This document shows, one piece after another, positions 11,133-20,591 of a stretch of DNA of 58,322 nt (position 1 is its first letter; the number at the start of each line of letters is the position of its first letter). Location of the stretch: NCBI RefSeq assembly GCF_001945395.1, contig NZ_MSXV01000055.1, positions 1 through 58,322 of the forward strand, read 5' to 3'. Under the pieces are notes generated by a model, which was not told the DNA's origin, did no database searches, and worked only from the letters and a program-made list of their open reading frames with translations. The position numbers and the translations under genes are program-made. Origin of the DNA: Pseudomonas sp. PA15(2017). GTDB taxonomy: Bacteria > Pseudomonadota > Gammaproteobacteria > Pseudomonadales > Pseudomonadaceae.

Positions 11133-12017
11133 ATGGATATCAAGCAGCTCAAGTTTCTGATCGCCCTCGACGAAACCCGCCATTTCGGCCAGGCAGCCGC
11201 TCGCTGCCACGTCACCCAGCCGACCTTGTCGATGCGCCTGCGCAACCTGGAAAACGAACTGAGCCTGGAGCTGGTACGCCGCGGCCAGCGTTTCGAAGGG
11301 TTCACCGCCGAAGGCGAGCGGGTGCTGGCCTGGGCCCGTAGCCTGATGGCCGCCCACGATGGCCTGTATGCCGAGGCCGCTGCCTGCCGTGGCCAGCTGG
11401 TCGGCACCTTGCGCCTGGGCGTGGTGCCGCTGTCCGGCTTCGACCCGATGGAACTGGTGCGCCTGTTCGCCGAGCAGCATCCGGGATTACGCTTTCAGCT
11501 GTTCGCCCTGAGCAGCGACCAGATTCTCGAGCGCCTGGGCAGCAACCAGCTGGACCTGGGCCTGTCGTACCTCGACCGCCTCGACCGTGAGCACTTCGAC
11601 AGCCTCGAGCTGGCCGCCACGCGCATGGGCCTGCTGTATGACCGCCGGCATTTCCAGTTCAGCGAAACCACCCTGCGCTGGGAGAACCTGATCGACCTGC
11701 CGCTGGGTTTGCTGTCGGCCGGCATGCACTTTCGCCAGTCCATCGACCACAGCTTCCGCTCGCGGGGCCTGACGCCCCTGCCCAAGCTGGAAACCGATGC
11801 CGTTCACCAGTTGCTGCAAGCGGTCAGCGCCGGCCTGTGCTGCTCGATCATGCCGCTGCAGAACGGCCTGGCCGAGTTCACCAACGAACTGATCCTCACG
11901 CCCATCGAGGACGCCCACACCCTGGCCCCGCTGGGCCTGATCATGCGCCGTGGCGCGCCCCGCTCGCCGCTGGCCGAGGCCTGTTTCAGCGAAGCGCGCA
12001 CGCTGATCAGCGCCTGA
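11133..12017 (+). CDS. LysR-family transcriptional regulator
   Basis: The 294-residue protein has an N-terminal winged helix-turn-helix: HFGQAAARCHVTQPTLSMRL (about 18-37) is the recognition region. The LysR substrate-binding fold follows, with GTLRLGVVP near residue 90. Effector and targets are unknown. The HTH resembles the OxyR/CysB side of the family, but the OxyR redox cysteines in their usual context are absent, so I do not call it oxyR. It starts 57 bases after retS on the same strand. Its 3' end overlaps by 11 bases with the carrier gene on the other strand. Confidence 0.88.
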   Translation: MDIKQLKFLIALDETRHFGQAAARCHVTQPTLSMRLRNLENELSLELVRRGQRFEGFTAEGERVLAWARSLMAAHDGLYAEAAACRGQLVGTLRLGVVPLSGFDPMELVRLFAEQHPGLRFQLFALSSDQILERLGSNQLDLGLSYLDRLDREHFDSLELAATRMGLLYDRRHFQFSETTLRWENLIDLPLGLLSAGMHFRQSIDHSFRSRGLTPLPKLETDAVHQLLQAVSAGLCCSIMPLQNGLAEFTNELILTPIEDAHTLAPLGLIMRRGAPRSPLAEACFSEARTLISA

Positions 12018-13329
12018 CCGCCGCCTCGGGTTCGGCCAGCGGCGCAGCGCTTTCACCACGGTCGGCGCGACCGCCCAGGTACCAGCCCAGCAGCCCCCAG
12101 AGCGCGGCGCAGACCGCGCCGATCACCGCGATCAGGGCCACGCCGTAGCCGAGCAGGTCAATCAGGCTCTTGGCCCAGCCGCTGAGCGCGTCGCCGCCAC
12201 GATAGACCACGGTATCGATGAAGTTCTTGGCCTTGTACTTGCTCTCGGCATCCAGCGGCGCGAAGAGCATTTCCCGCCCCGGCCGCACGAAGGCGTATTC
12301 GCCGATGCGCCGCACGATCATCAGCCCAGCCAGCACCGCGAAGGTCGGCGCCATGGCCAGGGCGAGAAAGCCCACGCACATCAGCATCGGCACCGCGGCC
12401 AGCAAGGTGCGCACGCCGAGGCGCTGGGCGACGCGGCTGGTGATGAACAGCTGGGCCAGCAGCGCGCCGGCCTGCACGACGAAGTCGATCAGCCCGAACA
12501 CCCGCACCTGCTCGTCGCGATCAGGAAACAGCTCGGCCACCAAACGTGCCTGCTCGAAGTACAGGAAGGTGGTGACCGTGGCGAGCAGGATGACGAAGGC
12601 GCAGATGCCCAGCAGGTAGGATGATGTGAACACCCGCGTCATGCCGCTGAACGGATTACCCGCCACCGGGCGCCGGGGATTTTCCGTCTGGCGGGCACCG
12701 GGGCGCCCCGCTCCGGCTCGCTCGCGCCAGGCCATCAGGTAATGCTTGAGTGCCAGCGCACCGGCCAACAGCACGGCAGCCAGGAAGGCCAGGCCGCTGG
12801 CGCCGATGCTGCCGACCAGCAGCGCGCTCAGCGCCGGGCCACTGAGGCCGCCGACACTGGCGCCAGCGGCGATGAAGGCGAACAACCGCTTGGCCTGGGG
12901 CGAGTCGAACACGTCGGCCATCAGGCTCCAGGCCACCGATACCACGAACAGGTTGTAGACCGAGATCCATACGTAGAACACCCGCGCCAGCCAAAGGCTT
13001 TCGCCCATGAGGCTGAACGCCAGGGCGAAGCCCAGCAGGTTGAGGCAGAAAAAGCCGTATACCCAATCGATGAAATGGATGCGCGGTACCCGCGAGTTGA
13101 GCCAGGCGAACAGCGGCACCGCCAGAAGCATGACCACGAAGGTGGCGGTGAACAACCATTGCAGGTTTTCCACCCCAGCCTGGATGCCCATCGATTCGCG
13201 AATCGGCCGCAGCATGAAGTAGCCGCTGAACAGGCAGAAGAACAGCGCGAAACCGGCCAGCGCCGCGGCCAGCTCGCCGGGCTGCGCGTTGATGGCGCGG
13301 GCCAGGCGCTGGGGCAGGGAAAGGGTCAT
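12007..13329 (-). CDS. MFS-like carrier (nucleotide-transporter-like family)
   Basis: The 440-residue integral membrane protein has about twelve hydrophobic segments. The segment FALFFCLFSGYFMLRPIRES near the N-terminus (about 27-46) is typical of MFS relatives of the ATP/ADP-antiporter-like group found in many free-living proteobacteria, whose substrates are unknown. A charged central loop (about 205-225, GAGRPGARQTENPRRPVAG) separates the two halves. The C-terminal tail is polar. It converges on and overlaps the LysR gene. No substrate can be inferred from the context. Confidence 0.8.
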   Translation of the reverse strand: MTLSLPQRLARAINAQPGELAAALAGFALFFCLFSGYFMLRPIRESMGIQAGVENLQWLFTATFVVMLLAVPLFAWLNSRVPRIHFIDWVYGFFCLNLLGFALAFSLMGESLWLARVFYVWISVYNLFVVSVAWSLMADVFDSPQAKRLFAFIAAGASVGGLSGPALSALLVGSIGASGLAFLAAVLLAGALALKHYLMAWRERAGAGRPGARQTENPRRPVAGNPFSGMTRVFTSSYLLGICAFVILLATVTTFLYFEQARLVAELFPDRDEQVRVFGLIDFVVQAGALLAQLFITSRVAQRLGVRTLLAAVPMLMCVGFLALAMAPTFAVLAGLMIVRRIGEYAFVRPGREMLFAPLDAESKYKAKNFIDTVVYRGGDALSGWAKSLIDLLGYGVALIAVIGAVCAALWGLLGWYLGGRADRGESAAPLAEPEAAVRR

Positions 13330-13399
13330 GGCGTGGTTTCCGGGGTTCGAAACCTTGCAGTATGGCCCACTGCGCCACGCCTACCGAACCAGCGGCCTG

Positions 13400-15325
13400 T
13401 CAGGCGTCGGCCAGCCAGGTACGGATCTCGCCGTAGGGATAGTCCTCCAGCGCGGCGAAACCCTTGATCTGCCGGGCCTTGAGACGGGTGAACAGGGGCG
13501 AGCTGAGGCCGCAGAGAAAACGTGCCAGGCATTCGTTACCAGGCAGCTCGCCGCCACACGCAGCCTGGTGAGCGGCGATGAATGGCGCGCACAACGCGTT
13601 GCGGTCGTACTCCGCCAGGGGTGGCAGCGGTGGCGGTTCGGGCAGCTGGGCGACCTGCCCGCGGCACACCGAGCAATGCCCACAGCGCGATGGCGCCTGC
13701 TCGTCACCAAAATAGCGGGCCAGACGATGACTCAGGCATTGCTCGCTGGCGAACAGCGCGAGCATCGCCTGGATCCGCCGGATCTCGCTGCCCTCCTGGG
13801 CCACGAAATAGGTATGCAGCTCACTCGCCAGCCCCTGCACGTCGAAGTCCGCCTGGAGCACGGCGTAGACATCGGTCATCTGCTTGCTTTCCAGCTCGAT
13901 CCAGCCGCGCTCCTGCAGATAGTCCAGCGCCTTGACCACCCGCTCGCGCTGGGCCTGATGCTGGCCATAGAGCGCGTCGAAATCCACGCTGCACCAGGTG
14001 CGGGCCCGGGTGGACGCGTTGAAGATGGCCTCGACGAACTGCCGCCGTTCACCCTCGAAGCGTGCCAGCAGGGCTTCCGGCTCGACCAGGTACTTGAAGC
14101 GGTACTCGGCGAAATAGGCGTAGCGCGGCGCGATGCTGCCGCGCAGCTCCAGCTGCACCAGCAGGGTTTTGAGCGGCAACTGGCGAATGTTGCTGTGATC
14201 GCTCAGTGCATTGATGGTCATTTCCCACTGCCCGCCCTGGCTGTTGCCACGAATTTCCTCGAGCACCCGGACGATACCGCCCAGCTCCGGCGTGTCGCCG
14301 TACACGAAGTTTTCCAGCACGTTGAGGCTGTCGCGATTGGCCAGCACCAGGCAGTCGGAGGCCTCGCCGTCGCGGCCGGCACGGCCGATCTCCTGGCTGT
14401 AGTTTTCCACCGATTTGGGTAGATCGAAATGCACGACGTTGCGGATGTCGCGCTTGTCGATACCCATGCCGAAAGCGATGGTGGCGACGATGCAGCTCAG
14501 CTCGCCGGCCATGAAGCGGCGCTGGATCGCCTCGCGCATCTCGTGGCCCATGCCGGCGTGGTAGGCGCTGACGGACAAGCCCCGCAGGCTCAGGCGTTCG
14601 GCGACCTGCTCGGCGGTCTTCTGTTGGGTGACGTAAACGATGCTCGGCTCGCCAACCTTGCCGCCCAGCCACTGCTCGAGGCGCTGCTGCTTGTCGCGGC
14701 CGGCTACCGGCTCGACCAGCAGGTTCAGGTTGGGCCGGTAGAAACCGGTGGTGACCACGTCGTCGGCGGCGATGGCGAACTTCTTCTGCATGTCGGCGAT
14801 CACCGGCGGCGTCGCTGTGGCGGTGAGCAGCAACACCTGAGAGATGGCGAACTGGCGCTGATAGTCCGGCAGCTTCAGATAATCCGGCCGGAAATTGTGG
14901 CCCCACTCGGAAATGCAGTGGGCCTCGTCGACCACCAGCAGGGAAATCGGCACCTCGCCGATAAAGTTGCGAAAGCGCTCGTTCTTCAGGCGCTCGACCG
15001 AAATCATCAGGATCTTCAGCTCGCCGGCCTTGGCTTTGGCCATGGTCTCACTGACCTGCTCGCGGCTCTGTGCCGAATCGATGCTGGCCGCGCTGATGCC
15101 GTGGCGATGCAGGAAGGCGAGCTGGTCCTGCATCAGCGCCAGCAGAGGCGACACCACCAGCGTCAGGTGCGGCAGGTGCAAGGCTGGCAACTGGTAGCAC
15201 AGGGACTTGCCCGAGCCGGTGGGGAAAATCGCTGCTGCCGAACGACCGGCGAGCACGGCGCTGATCACCGCCTCCTGGCCAGGGCGCAGTTGGTCGAAAC
15301 CGAAGACACGTTTGAGGGTGGACAT
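13400..15325 (-). CDS. recQ: RecQ-family ATP-dependent DNA helicase
   Basis: RecQ unwinds DNA 3' to 5' in recombination and repair. The 641-residue product has Walker A PTGSGKSLCYQLPA (about 36-49), the DEAH box VVDEAHCISEWGHNFRPDY, TATA motif III and the C-terminal helicase motifs IATIAFGMGIDK and QEIGRAGRDG. A RecQ-C zinc site follows (C, then CGHCSVC near residue 560). The final 70 residues do not show a clear HRDC domain. Start at 15325 gives MSTLKRVFGFDQLRPGQEAV, the normal N-terminus. The ribosome site is weak and the leader carries the 17-copy 7-bp repeat, starting 20 bases before the start codon. Confidence 0.92.
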   Translation of the reverse strand: MSTLKRVFGFDQLRPGQEAVISAVLAGRSAAAIFPTGSGKSLCYQLPALHLPHLTLVVSPLLALMQDQLAFLHRHGISAASIDSAQSREQVSETMAKAKAGELKILMISVERLKNERFRNFIGEVPISLLVVDEAHCISEWGHNFRPDYLKLPDYQRQFAISQVLLLTATATPPVIADMQKKFAIAADDVVTTGFYRPNLNLLVEPVAGRDKQQRLEQWLGGKVGEPSIVYVTQQKTAEQVAERLSLRGLSVSAYHAGMGHEMREAIQRRFMAGELSCIVATIAFGMGIDKRDIRNVVHFDLPKSVENYSQEIGRAGRDGEASDCLVLANRDSLNVLENFVYGDTPELGGIVRVLEEIRGNSQGGQWEMTINALSDHSNIRQLPLKTLLVQLELRGSIAPRYAYFAEYRFKYLVEPEALLARFEGERRQFVEAIFNASTRARTWCSVDFDALYGQHQAQRERVVKALDYLQERGWIELESKQMTDVYAVLQADFDVQGLASELHTYFVAQEGSEIRRIQAMLALFASEQCLSHRLARYFGDEQAPSRCGHCSVCRGQVAQLPEPPPLPPLAEYDRNALCAPFIAAHQAACGGELPGNECLARFLCGLSSPLFTRLKARQIKGFAALEDYPYGEIRTWLADA

Positions 15326-15344
15326 GAGCTGTCACTCCGTTGAA

Positions 15345-15463
15345 CAGGCTTCAGGCTTCAGGCTTCAGGCTTCAGGCTTCAGGCTTCAGGCTTCAGGCTT
15401 CAGGCTTCAGGCTTCAGGCTTCAGGCTTCAGGCTTCAGGCTTCAGGCTTCAGGCTTCAGGCTT
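15345..15463. repeat. Seventeen perfect tandem copies of CAGGCTT
   Basis: The heptamer CAGGCTT repeats without a single mismatch for 119 bases, exactly 17 units. On the recQ strand it reads AAGCCTG and lies in the recQ leader or promoter, 20 bases before the start codon. Because seven is not a multiple of three, all frames read a shared degenerate peptide; I see no gene here. Related single units occur at 4953-5028, and a degenerate arm (GGCGGCAGGCGGCAGGCC on the minus strand) lies at 15512-15544, so this looks like an expansion inside a copy of that dispersed repeat. Confidence 0.97.
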
Positions 15464-15544
15464 CACAGTGGGCGCTAGCGCGTACAGCTCGTCAAGCGTT
15501 TTTCCCGCTTCTAGCCTACAACCTGTGGCCTGCCGCCTGCCGCC

Positions 15545-15575
15545 AAAAAGAAACCGCCCGAAGGCGGTTTCTTTT
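15545..15575 (-). terminator. Intrinsic terminator after pckA
   Basis: Read on the minus strand, AAAAGAAACCGCC pairs with GGCGGTTTCTTTT around TTCG and ends in a T-run. It lies 15 bases after the pckA stop codon. The symmetric A and T tails could also allow termination from the other direction. Confidence 0.9.
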
Positions 15576-15589
15576 GCTCTACCCAGCGC

Positions 15590-17131
15590 TTAGAGCTGCG
15601 GGCCGGCTTTCTTGATGGCGTCGCTGACGTCGAACTTGGTGAAGTTGTCGATGAACAGCTTGGCCAGGCCCTTGGCGGCTTCGTCGTAGGCATTCTGGTC
15701 AGCCCAGGTGTTGCGCGGGTTGAGCAGGTTGGTCTCGACGCCCGGTACCGACTTCGGCACATCCAGGTTGATGATCGGCAGGTGCTCGGTCTCGGCATCG
15801 ATCAGCGCACCGCTCTGGATCGCAGCGATCACGCCACGGGTGGTCGGGATGTTGAAACGCTTGCCGACGCCGTAGCCACCGCCGGTCCAGCCGGTGTTGA
15901 CCAGGTAGACCTTGGAGCCGAAGGCCTGGATACGCTTGATCAGCAGCTCGGCGTAGACGCCAGCCGGGCGCGGGAAGAACGGCGCGCCGAAGCAGGTGGA
16001 GAAGGTCGACTTGATACCGCTGCCCGAACCCATTTCGGTGGAGCCGACCAGGGCGGTGTAGCCGGACAGGAAGTGGTAGGCGGCCTGCTCGTTGTTGAGG
16101 ATCGACACGGGCGGCAGTACGCCGGTCAGGTCGCAGGTCAGGAAGATCACCGCGTTCGGCTCGCCACCGAGGTTCTTCTCGCTGCGCTTCTCGACGAATT
16201 CCAGCGGGTAGGCGGCGCGGCTGTTCTGGGTCAGGCTGTCGTCGGTGTAATCCGGCTTGCGCTGCTCGTCGAGCACCACGTTTTCCAGCACGGTACCGAA
16301 CTTGATGGCTTTCCAGATCACCGGCTCGTTCTTCTCGGACAGGTCGATGCACTTGGCATAGCAACCGCCCTCGATGTTGAACACCACGCCCTCGCCCCAG
16401 CCGTGCTCGTCGTCACCGATCAGGTAACGGCTTTCGTCGGCGGACAGGGTGGTCTTGCCGGTGCCGGACAGGCCGAAGAACAGGGTCACGTCGCCTTCTT
16501 CGCCGATGTTGGCGGCGCAGTGCATCGGCAGCACGTCGGCGGCCGGCAGCAGGAAGTTCTGCACGCTGAACATGGCTTTCTTCATTTCACCGGCGTAACG
16601 CATGCCGGCGATCAGCACCTTCTTCTGAGCGAAGTTGATGATCACGCAGCCGTCGGAGTTGGTGCCGTCACGCTCCGGCACGCACTCGAAGTTGGCGACG
16701 TTGAGAACCTGCCACTCCTGCTTGCCGGACGGGTTGTACTGGGTCGGCTCGATGAACAGCTGGCGGCCGAAAAGGTTCTGCCAAGCGGTGGCAGTGGTCA
16801 TCTTGACGGGCAGGTAGTGGTCTTCGGCAGAACCTACATGAACGTGGGAAACGAAGCTGTCCTGGGCGTTGGAGAACGCCTGAACGCGCTCCCACAGCGC
16901 ATCGAACTTGTCCGCTGGAAACTTGCGGTTGATCGGGCCCCAGCCGATGTCGGCCGAAGTGCTCGGCTCGTCGACGATGAAGCGGTCGACCGGAGAACGC
17001 CCGGTACGGTGGCCGGTGCGTACAACCAGAGCACCGGTGGACGCCAGTTCGCCTTCACCGCGACGAAGGGCTTCTTCGACCAGTTGGGCAGTGCTGATGT
17101 CGGTGTACACAGCGTTGTTGGCTTGCGTCAT
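15590..17131 (-). CDS. pckA: Phosphoenolpyruvate carboxykinase (ATP)
   Basis: PckA converts oxaloacetate and ATP to phosphoenolpyruvate and CO2, the entry to gluconeogenesis, important for growth on organic acids and aromatics. The start giving MTQANNAVYTDIST yields 513 residues, the usual Pseudomonas length. Motifs present are RTGRSP, the P-loop GLSGTGKTTLS (about 242-252), the metal site DDEHGW, and the C-terminal STCFGAPFFPRP and NTGWTGGGYGVG. It faces away from recQ and ends with a strong terminator. Confidence 0.97.
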   Translation of the reverse strand: MTQANNAVYTDISTAQLVEEALRRGEGELASTGALVVRTGHRTGRSPVDRFIVDEPSTSADIGWGPINRKFPADKFDALWERVQAFSNAQDSFVSHVHVGSAEDHYLPVKMTTATAWQNLFGRQLFIEPTQYNPSGKQEWQVLNVANFECVPERDGTNSDGCVIINFAQKKVLIAGMRYAGEMKKAMFSVQNFLLPAADVLPMHCAANIGEEGDVTLFFGLSGTGKTTLSADESRYLIGDDEHGWGEGVVFNIEGGCYAKCIDLSEKNEPVIWKAIKFGTVLENVVLDEQRKPDYTDDSLTQNSRAAYPLEFVEKRSEKNLGGEPNAVIFLTCDLTGVLPPVSILNNEQAAYHFLSGYTALVGSTEMGSGSGIKSTFSTCFGAPFFPRPAGVYAELLIKRIQAFGSKVYLVNTGWTGGGYGVGKRFNIPTTRGVIAAIQSGALIDAETEHLPIINLDVPKSVPGVETNLLNPRNTWADQNAYDEAAKGLAKLFIDNFTKFDVSDAIKKAGPQL

Positions 17132-17284
17132 GTGAGTCCCCGTCGGCCGATCGGCCGAGTCTTCCAAACGTTTGTAGCCATGCAGAGAACAGGGCTACAG
17201 CTAAAAAAGTGCGCGGATTATGCCAGAAAAGCGGACCGCGGGTGCAGCCCCCAATCAGAACAGCCTGCGCGTTGCTGGCAGCCC

Positions 17285-18172
17285 TCAGTGACGGGTGTCG
17301 GAGGGCTGTTGACTGCCTCCGCCAGCGAACAGCTGAGCGATGTCGGCGGCGTCGAAGCCGTAGCGTTCGTTGCAGAACTGGCAGTCGATTTCCACGCGGC
17401 CATGATGCTCGCTGAGCAGCAGCTCGGCATCGGCCCGCCCTAAACTGACCAGCGCTTTGGCCGAGCGTTCACGAGAGCAGCTACAACGGAAGCGAATGCC
17501 ACGCGGATCGAACAGGCGAACCGTCTCCTGGTGGTACAGGCGATGCAGCAGGGTCTCGTTGTCCAGGCCCAGCAATTCCTCGTTCTGCAGGGTGTCGGCC
17601 AGGGTCACCAGGTGCTCCCAGCTGGCGGCACGCTCGTCGTCGTCGGTCAGGCGATCGGGCGGCAGTTGCTGGAGCAGCAAGCCACGGGCGCGCAGGCCGT
17701 CGGCGCACAGCCAGAACCGCGTGGCCAGCTGCTCGGAGGTGGCGAAGTAGTTGGTCAGGCAGTCGGCCAGGGTGGCGCCGTCCAGCGACACGATACCCTG
17801 GTAACGCTGGCCCTGCGTGGGGTCGACGGTCATCGCCATCACCCCTTCGGGCATCAGCTGGCGCAGGCCATCGCCTTCGGTGACGCGCTCGGCGTCGTAA
17901 CGGGCGATGCCGCGTAGGTCACCTTCGCTGGAACACTCCACCATCAATAGCGGCACCGGGCCTTCGGAACGTACCTGCAGCACCAGCAGGCCGTCGAACT
18001 TCAGGGTGCCGACCAGCAGGGAGGCGGCAGCCAGCAGCTCACCGAGCAGCTGCGCCACCGGGCGCGGGTAATCGTGCTTGGCCAGCACCTGCTGATAGCT
18101 GCCGGACAGCCCGACCAGTTCACCGCGCACATCGGTGTCATCGAAAATAAAGCGTTGGGTGAAGTCGGACAT
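17285..18172 (-). CDS. hslO: Hsp33 redox-regulated holdase chaperone
   Basis: Hsp33 is switched on by oxidation: four cysteines release zinc, form disulfides, and the protein then holds unfolded clients. The start giving MSDFTQRFIFDDTD yields 295 residues, normal for the family; a longer frame extends upstream but has no support. The C-terminal redox switch is intact, with RCSCSRERS (C-x-C) and DCQFCNERYG (C-x2-C). GLSGSYQQVL near the N-terminus is also conserved. hslR, the other gene of the heat-shock pair, lies beyond a PAP2 gene on the same strand. Confidence 0.96.
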   Translation of the reverse strand: MSDFTQRFIFDDTDVRGELVGLSGSYQQVLAKHDYPRPVAQLLGELLAAASLLVGTLKFDGLLVLQVRSEGPVPLLMVECSSEGDLRGIARYDAERVTEGDGLRQLMPEGVMAMTVDPTQGQRYQGIVSLDGATLADCLTNYFATSEQLATRFWLCADGLRARGLLLQQLPPDRLTDDDERAASWEHLVTLADTLQNEELLGLDNETLLHRLYHQETVRLFDPRGIRFRCSCSRERSAKALVSLGRADAELLLSEHHGRVEIDCQFCNERYGFDAADIAQLFAGGGSQQPSDTRH

Positions 18173-18384
18173 AACGAGTCGCCTGCTCAAGGATGCAAGA
18201 CAGACCAGGGGCGCACCCGCTGGGCTGGGGGCCGGCAATTTTAGGCGCAAACGCGGCGCCGACCAAGCCGCAGGCGAAGAACGGCTGCTTCCTGCAGCCT
18301 GAACGCCGGCTGAACGAAGCAGCGATAGCACCCAGCAGGACGACACGCTTGCCTAGAATCAGCGGTTTTCCTCGAGCCGCCATC

Positions 18385-19176
18385 ATGCATCTCGCCCTCA
18401 ACGCTCAATGGCGCCCACGCGCCCTGCTCATCAGCCACCTGCTCGTCGCCGTGCTGTTCGCCAGCTGGCTGTGGCCGGTTACCCGCGTGTACTGGAATCA
18501 GTTCGACGTCTGGTTGTTCCATCTGCTCAACGACCCCGTACACGCCGCCGGCCTGTGGGCGCATATCTGGGCGATCGGCAGCATGCGCCCGGTGGACGCC
18601 GGCGTCGGCGTGGTGATGCTGGCAATCATGCTGCGGGCCGGCCTGATATTTCCGGCCAACCAGGTGCGCACCGGCCTCTATGCGTTTCTGGTCGCCCTGA
18701 TCGTCATGCTGCTGATGCGCGTGGGCTTTGCCGATCTGGTCGAGTACATGGGCTGGCAGCATGCGAGCCCCTCGCTGCAGGTCGAAGGCAGCGCACGGCT
18801 CACCGAGATGTTTCCCGCCTGGGAAGAGCGCTGGGACCTGAAGGACAGCGCCACGCGCAGCTTCCCGGGCGACCACGCCTCGGTGCTGTTGATCTGGGCG
18901 ATGTTCTGCAGCCTCTTCGTCAGCGGCTGGCGCCGCTTGCTGGCCTGGGCAGTAGCGGTGATCGGCATGCTGCCGCGGCTGGTCGCTGGCGCCCATTGGG
19001 GAGCGGATGCCTTCGTCGGTGGAGTACTGCTCAGCGTGCTGGGCATCGCCTGGAGCTGCTACACGCCATTGGCCTACCGAGCCAGCGCCGCCATCGAACG
19101 GGCGACGGCACCGCTGATGCGGATTCTGGCCCGCGTGCCGGTGATCGGCGGCTTCGCCGTAATCAGCGGGCGCTGA
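18385..19176 (+). CDS. PAP2-superfamily membrane phosphatase
   Basis: The 263-residue protein has five or six hydrophobic helices and a PAP2 active site: SFPGDHASV (159-167, H164) and RLVAGAHWGAD (198-208, H204 and D208). The first PAP2 motif is only partly seen, as GSMRP (65-69). Such enzymes remove or move phosphate on membrane lipids such as undecaprenyl pyrophosphate, phosphatidate or lipid A. The substrate here cannot be told. ATG at 18385 is chosen over an upstream in-frame start because it gives a normal N-terminus just before the first helix. It lies between hslO and hslR on the opposite strand, as in P. aeruginosa. Confidence 0.82.
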   Translation: MHLALNAQWRPRALLISHLLVAVLFASWLWPVTRVYWNQFDVWLFHLLNDPVHAAGLWAHIWAIGSMRPVDAGVGVVMLAIMLRAGLIFPANQVRTGLYAFLVALIVMLLMRVGFADLVEYMGWQHASPSLQVEGSARLTEMFPAWEERWDLKDSATRSFPGDHASVLLIWAMFCSLFVSGWRRLLAWAVAVIGMLPRLVAGAHWGADAFVGGVLLSVLGIAWSCYTPLAYRASAAIERATAPLMRILARVPVIGGFAVISGR

Positions 19177-19210
19177 TCACGGCTGGCCGGCTCGCCCAGA
19201 GCTGGCCGCC

Positions 19211-19636
19211 CTACTCCACCCACTCCCCGGAGCCGCCGCGCAGGTAGAACAGCTGCCGGCGCTGCTTCTTGCTCGGCCGCCCTTCGGTCTGTACGCCCAG
19301 GGCACCGGCCTTGCGCTGCTCGGCGGCCAACTCGCGGCGCACGATGCTCTCGCCGGTTTCGGCATACAGCGTCTGCGCCTCGGGCGCCCCGCGACGCACC
19401 ACCGACAGCGCCTGAACCACCACGGTGCGTTCATCGAAACCGGTACGAATCACGTACTCTTCGCCGACCCTGGGTTCCTTGCCCGGTTTGCAGCGCTCAC
19501 CGCGACAATGCACCTTGCCACCCTCGATCGCCGCCTTGGCGAGCGCACGGGTCTTGTAGAAGCGCGCGGCCCACAGCCACTTGTCCAAGCGAACCTTGTC
19601 ATCGGCATCCTGCTTTGCCACCCTTACCTCACTCAT
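19211..19636 (-). CDS. hslR: Heat shock protein 15 (S4-domain ribosome rescue factor)
   Basis: Hsp15 binds 50S subunits that still hold a peptidyl-tRNA after premature dissociation and helps recycle them. The 141-residue product has an N-terminal S4 RNA-binding domain, VRLDKWLWAARFYKTRALA (about 15-33) through GGKVHCRG, and a basic C-terminal helix with RPSKKQRRQLFYL. Length and order match E. coli HslR (133 residues). Confidence 0.94.
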   Translation of the reverse strand: MSEVRVAKQDADDKVRLDKWLWAARFYKTRALAKAAIEGGKVHCRGERCKPGKEPRVGEEYVIRTGFDERTVVVQALSVVRRGAPEAQTLYAETGESIVRRELAAEQRKAGALGVQTEGRPSKKQRRQLFYLRGGSGEWVE

Positions 19637-19726
19637 TGCTGGCTATCATCACTATTCATTGTCACTTGAGCCTGTGCGCATTGTCCCATGCATGCAAGCT
19701 CGAGCGATCCTCATTCTGGAGCAGCG

Positions 19727-20518
19727 GTGACCCACTTTCCCAGCGATCTCGTCCACCCCGAAAAATGCCGTGGCTGCCAGAGCAGCCCGGAGCTGGACTT
19801 CGACTTTCATTTCGCCTTCCAGCCGATCATCGACATCCGCAGCCGTCAGGTATTCGCCCATGAGGCACTGGTGCGCGGGCCGGCGGGCGAAGGGGCGCTG
19901 TCCATACTCGAGCGCGTCAACGACGACAACCGCTATCGCTTCGACCAGCGCTGCCGCACCCAGGCCATTGCCGAGGCCAAGCAACTGGGCATGGCCAGCT
20001 ACCTGTCGATCAACTTCCTGCCCAACGCCGTGTATCGCCCCGAGCTGTGCATCCGCAGCACCCTGGAAGCGGCGCGTCAGCATGACTTCCCTCTCGACCG
20101 GCTGATTTTCGAGACATTGGAAAGCGATCACATGGCCGACAGCAGGCACCTGACCAACATCCTGCGCCAGTACCGAGAGTTCGGTTTCAAGACGGCCATC
20201 GACGATTTCGGCGCTGGCCATTCCGGTCTCACCCTGTTGGCCGATTTCCAGCCTGACCTGATCAAGCTGGATATGGCGCTGATCCGCGACGTCGACCAGG
20301 ACAAGGCCCGCCAGGCCATCGTGCGCGGCATCCTCCGCATTTGTAACGATCTGGGTGTAACGGTGATCGCCGAGGGGATCGAAACGCCGGGCGAACGCGA
20401 CTTTCTCGCTGCCAGCGGCATCGACCTGATGCAGGGTTACCTGTTCGCCAAGCCGCAATTCAGGGCTCTGCCGACGATAGCCGAAGCGGCATGGGCATCC
20501 GCTACGATCACCCATTGA
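19727..20518 (+). CDS. rimA: RimA, EAL-domain cyclic-di-GMP phosphodiesterase
   Basis: A stand-alone EAL domain with HEALVRGP, the second-site NFLPNA, FETLES, the metal pair IDDFGAGHSGL, KLDMALIR, IAEGIET and QGYLFAKP, so the catalytic residues appear intact. In fluorescent pseudomonads the gene before rimB-rimK is RimA, a phosphodiesterase that tunes RimK with cyclic-di-GMP; synteny gives the name. GTG at 19727 has GGAG five bases upstream and is preferred over an ATG at 19688, which has no ribosome site. An N-terminal CRGC pair may bind metal. The protein is 263 residues from the GTG. Confidence 0.85.
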   Translation: MTHFPSDLVHPEKCRGCQSSPELDFDFHFAFQPIIDIRSRQVFAHEALVRGPAGEGALSILERVNDDNRYRFDQRCRTQAIAEAKQLGMASYLSINFLPNAVYRPELCIRSTLEAARQHDFPLDRLIFETLESDHMADSRHLTNILRQYREFGFKTAIDDFGAGHSGLTLLADFQPDLIKLDMALIRDVDQDKARQAIVRGILRICNDLGVTVIAEGIETPGERDFLAASGIDLMQGYLFAKPQFRALPTIAEAAWASATITH

Positions 20519-20591
20519 CAGGCGTGCAGCACGGCGAATTTTCAGTACCATGCGCGCCTGATGCCAGCCCTTATAGAGACGGAACGCGTTC

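Noticed and set aside
11133..12017. oxyR as the name of the LysR gene
   Set aside because: The HTH is similar in style, but the redox cysteines and surrounding motif of OxyR are not seen, and ahpC or katB are not near.
13289..14422. Plus-strand frame opposite recQ
   Set aside because: It overlaps all of the helicase C-terminal half in antisense and has no domain.
15345..15463. CRISPR array or a coding repeat protein
   Set aside because: The unit is only seven bases with no spacers, and the peptide reads in all three frames with no start signal or conservation.
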